Assembly (NCBI GenBank): GCA_016744485.1 | Contig: JADGEG010000106.1 | Coordinates: 1 to 6,924 of the forward strand | From: Arcobacter sp. | GTDB taxonomy: Bacteria > Campylobacterota > Campylobacteria > Campylobacterales > Arcobacteraceae | Direction of reading: 5' to 3' | DNA length: 6,924 bases | Position numbers and translations under genes: made by a program | In this document: piece after piece, positions 5,517-6,924 of the stretch | Layout of the letters: every line of letters starts with the position of its first letter | How positions within the stretch are numbered: position 1 is the first letter of the stretch | Notes under the pieces: model-generated | What the model saw: only the letters and a program-made list of their open reading frames with translations | Database searches by the model: none | Told to the model about the DNA's origin: nothing

Positions 5517-6924
5517 TTATAGACCTTTTTTTATTTTATTAATAGTCTTACTTGTACTTTTTCCTTGCACAAATGTTACTAGTTTAGTTTCTTTTGCAAT
5601 ATCAGAACCAACTATATCTTTATCTTCATAATCAGACCCTTTAACTAAAATATCAGGCTGTACAATTTTAATTAATTCATATGGAGTATCTTCATCAAAG
5701 ATAACTACATAATCTGTACATTCTAAACCAGATAATATATATGCTCTATCATCTTGGACATTTATAGGTCTTCCATCCCCTTTTAATCTTTTAACAGATG
5801 AATCGCTATTTAAACCCAATATTAAAATATCACCATAAGATTTGGCTTTATTTAAATACTGCACATGACCTTTATGTAAAATATCAAAACAACCATTTGT
5901 AAAAACTATTTTTTTATTTTGTTCTTTTAATCTTTTGATTACTTTTTGTATTTCATTTATTGATTTAATGTGAAGTTCTATTGAGCTTTTATGTAAAGTG
6001 GCTTTATAGTCTTCAATTTCATCAAACGTAACAGTAGAACTTCCTAATTTTCCAACAACCACACCAGCTGCTAAATTAGCAAATTCGACAGATTTATATA
6101 TGTTATTACCACTTGATAAAGCATAACCAAGTGAAGCTAATACTGTATCTCCTGCACCTGTTACATCATATACTTCTCTTGCTACTGTTGGTTTTATAAT
6201 TACTTCATCATTTTTATCTAATATAGCTATTCCTTGTTCACTTAAAGTTATAATAGAAATATCTAAATTAGAAATTATTTTTAGTTTTTGCAGGGCTTCT
6301 TTTAATTGTTCATCATTTTCAATATCAATTCTTGAAGCAATTTTAGCTTCAGTTTTATTTGGAGTTAATAAATAAGCACCTTTATACTTTGAATAATCAC
6401 TCCCTTTTGGATCAACTATGACTTTTATATTATGCTCATTTGCATAATTAATTACTTTTTGTGTTAAATCATTGGTTAATACACCTTTTCCATAATCTGA
6501 TAATAAAATTATGTCATAAGCATTAATTCGCTCTTGTAGCTTTGAATAAAGTTTATTTACACTAGAAAAAGAAATGTTATTTTTGCTTTCGTGATCAAAT
6601 CTTACGACTTGAGAATGAGAAGCCATTATTCTTGATTTTTTAGATGTTTTTCTTCCTTTTTGTTCTATTAAAAATGATTTTACACCTTCTTGATCAAGTT
6701 TATATTTTAAATCAATAGCAGTTTCATCACTTCCAATGACAGACATAACACTAACATTTGCTCCTAAAGATACTAAATTAGTAATTACATTACCAGCACC
6801 TCCTAAAACTATTGTTTCATTTTTTATATCCACAACTTGAACAGGAGCTTCAGGAGATATTCGTTCACATTTTCCCCATAAATAATGATCTATCATTAAA
6901 TCACCGATTACTAATATATTAGGT
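5517..6924 (-). CDS. hldE: Bifunctional heptose kinase / ADP-heptose synthase HldE (5' end off window)
   Basis: HldE phosphorylates heptose 7-phosphate at C1 and, after GmhB acts, adds AMP to give ADP-D-glycero-beta-D-manno-heptose. The visible 468 residues run to the right edge. The first in-frame ATG (ending at 6896) is not the start, because the nine codons before it encode PNILVIGDL, which completes the conserved first strand of a ribokinase-fold domain (VIGDLMIDHYLWG). Counting from that internal Met, the kinase domain covers about 1-300, with ERISPEAPVQVV (11-22), GGAGN (32-36), VDPKGSDY (161-168), LLTPN (176-180) and the PfkB signature DVTGAGDT (244-251, catalytic Asp250). The nucleotidyltransferase domain covers about 328-459, with FTNGCFDILHKGH (332-344), KRLKGDGRP (369-377), ILVKGSDY (416-423) and STSKTINKI (447-455). 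Both active sites look intact. The lost N-terminus is probably short. Confidence 0.95.
   Translation of the reverse strand, partial: PNILVIGDLMIDHYLWGKCERISPEAPVQVVDIKNETIVLGGAGNVITNLVSLGANVSVMSVIGSDETAIDLKYKLDQEGVKSFLIEQKGRKTSKKSRIMASHSQVVRFDHESKNNISFSSVNKLYSKLQERINAYDIILLSDYGKGVLTNDLTQKVINYANEHNIKVIVDPKGSDYSKYKGAYLLTPNKTEAKIASRIDIENDEQLKEALQKLKIISNLDISIITLSEQGIAILDKNDEVIIKPTVAREVYDVTGAGDTVLASLGYALSSGNNIYKSVEFANLAAGVVVGKLGSSTVTFDEIEDYKATLHKSSIELHIKSINEIQKVIKRLKEQNKKIVFTNGCFDILHKGHVQYLNKAKSYGDILILGLNSDSSVKRLKGDGRPINVQDDRAYILSGLECTDYVVIFDEDTPYELIKIVQPDILVKGSDYEDKDIVGSDIAKETKLVTFVQGKSTSKTINKIKKGL
5524..5528 (-). promoter_or_regulatory. Ribosome binding site for gmhA inside hldE 3' end
   Basis: The minus strand reads AAAAAAAGGTCTATAATTG. 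AAAGG is formed by the Lys-Gly codons near the end of hldE and lies 7 bases before the TTG start of gmhA. Confidence 0.6.

Noticed and set aside
6894..6896. ATG as the start of hldE
   Set aside because: The conserved HldE N-terminal strand is encoded upstream of it in frame, up to the window edge.

Overview
The window is strongly AT-rich. Its gene content, protein sequences and very short intergenic spacers point to a member of the Campylobacterota, most likely an Arcobacter-type organism. This is inferred from protein character and base composition only; no database search was possible. All recognisable genes are chromosomal core or cell-envelope and motility genes. I see no mobile element, CRISPR array, tRNA, rRNA or gene-free stretch longer than 300 bases.

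Layout. (1) Bases 1-185, minus strand: the 5' part of an unrecognised gene that reads off the left edge. It starts with TTG behind a clear ribosome binding site. (2) Bases 186-274: a short divergent control region with a perfect TATAAT on the minus strand, a weaker -10 candidate on the plus strand and a 12-bp AT-only palindrome between them. (3) Bases 275-2441, plus strand: a two-gene flagellar unit, flgI (P-ring) then fliM (switch/C-ring), separated by one base. (4) Bases 2483-2526: a perfect 15-bp inverted repeat with a T tract on both strands, which looks like a bidirectional terminator shared by two convergent transcription units. (5) Bases 2506-6924, minus strand: a compact five-gene run. 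In transcription order it is hldE (ADP-heptose synthesis, 5' end off the right edge), gmhA (sedoheptulose-7-phosphate isomerase), apt (adenine phosphoribosyltransferase), trpB (tryptophan synthase beta) and a YohD-like DedA membrane protein.

How the genes fit together. HldE and GmhA catalyse steps of the same ADP-heptose pathway, which supplies the lipopolysaccharide inner core. Apt, TrpB and the DedA protein have no obvious metabolic link to heptose but are bound to it by 0-8 base junctions. In all four junctions the ribosome binding site of the downstream gene lies in or across the end of the upstream gene, so the run is probably one translationally coupled operon. FlgI and FliM belong to different flagellar substructures (periplasmic ring and cytoplasmic ring) but are also tightly paired.

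Two naive gene boundaries need correcting. hldE does not start at the ATG ending at 6896, because its conserved N-terminus continues to the window edge. apt most likely starts at 4942, not 4969. Four of the seven genes whose start is visible use TTG. I found no clear evidence of a novel system; the least explained item is the truncated gene at the left edge.
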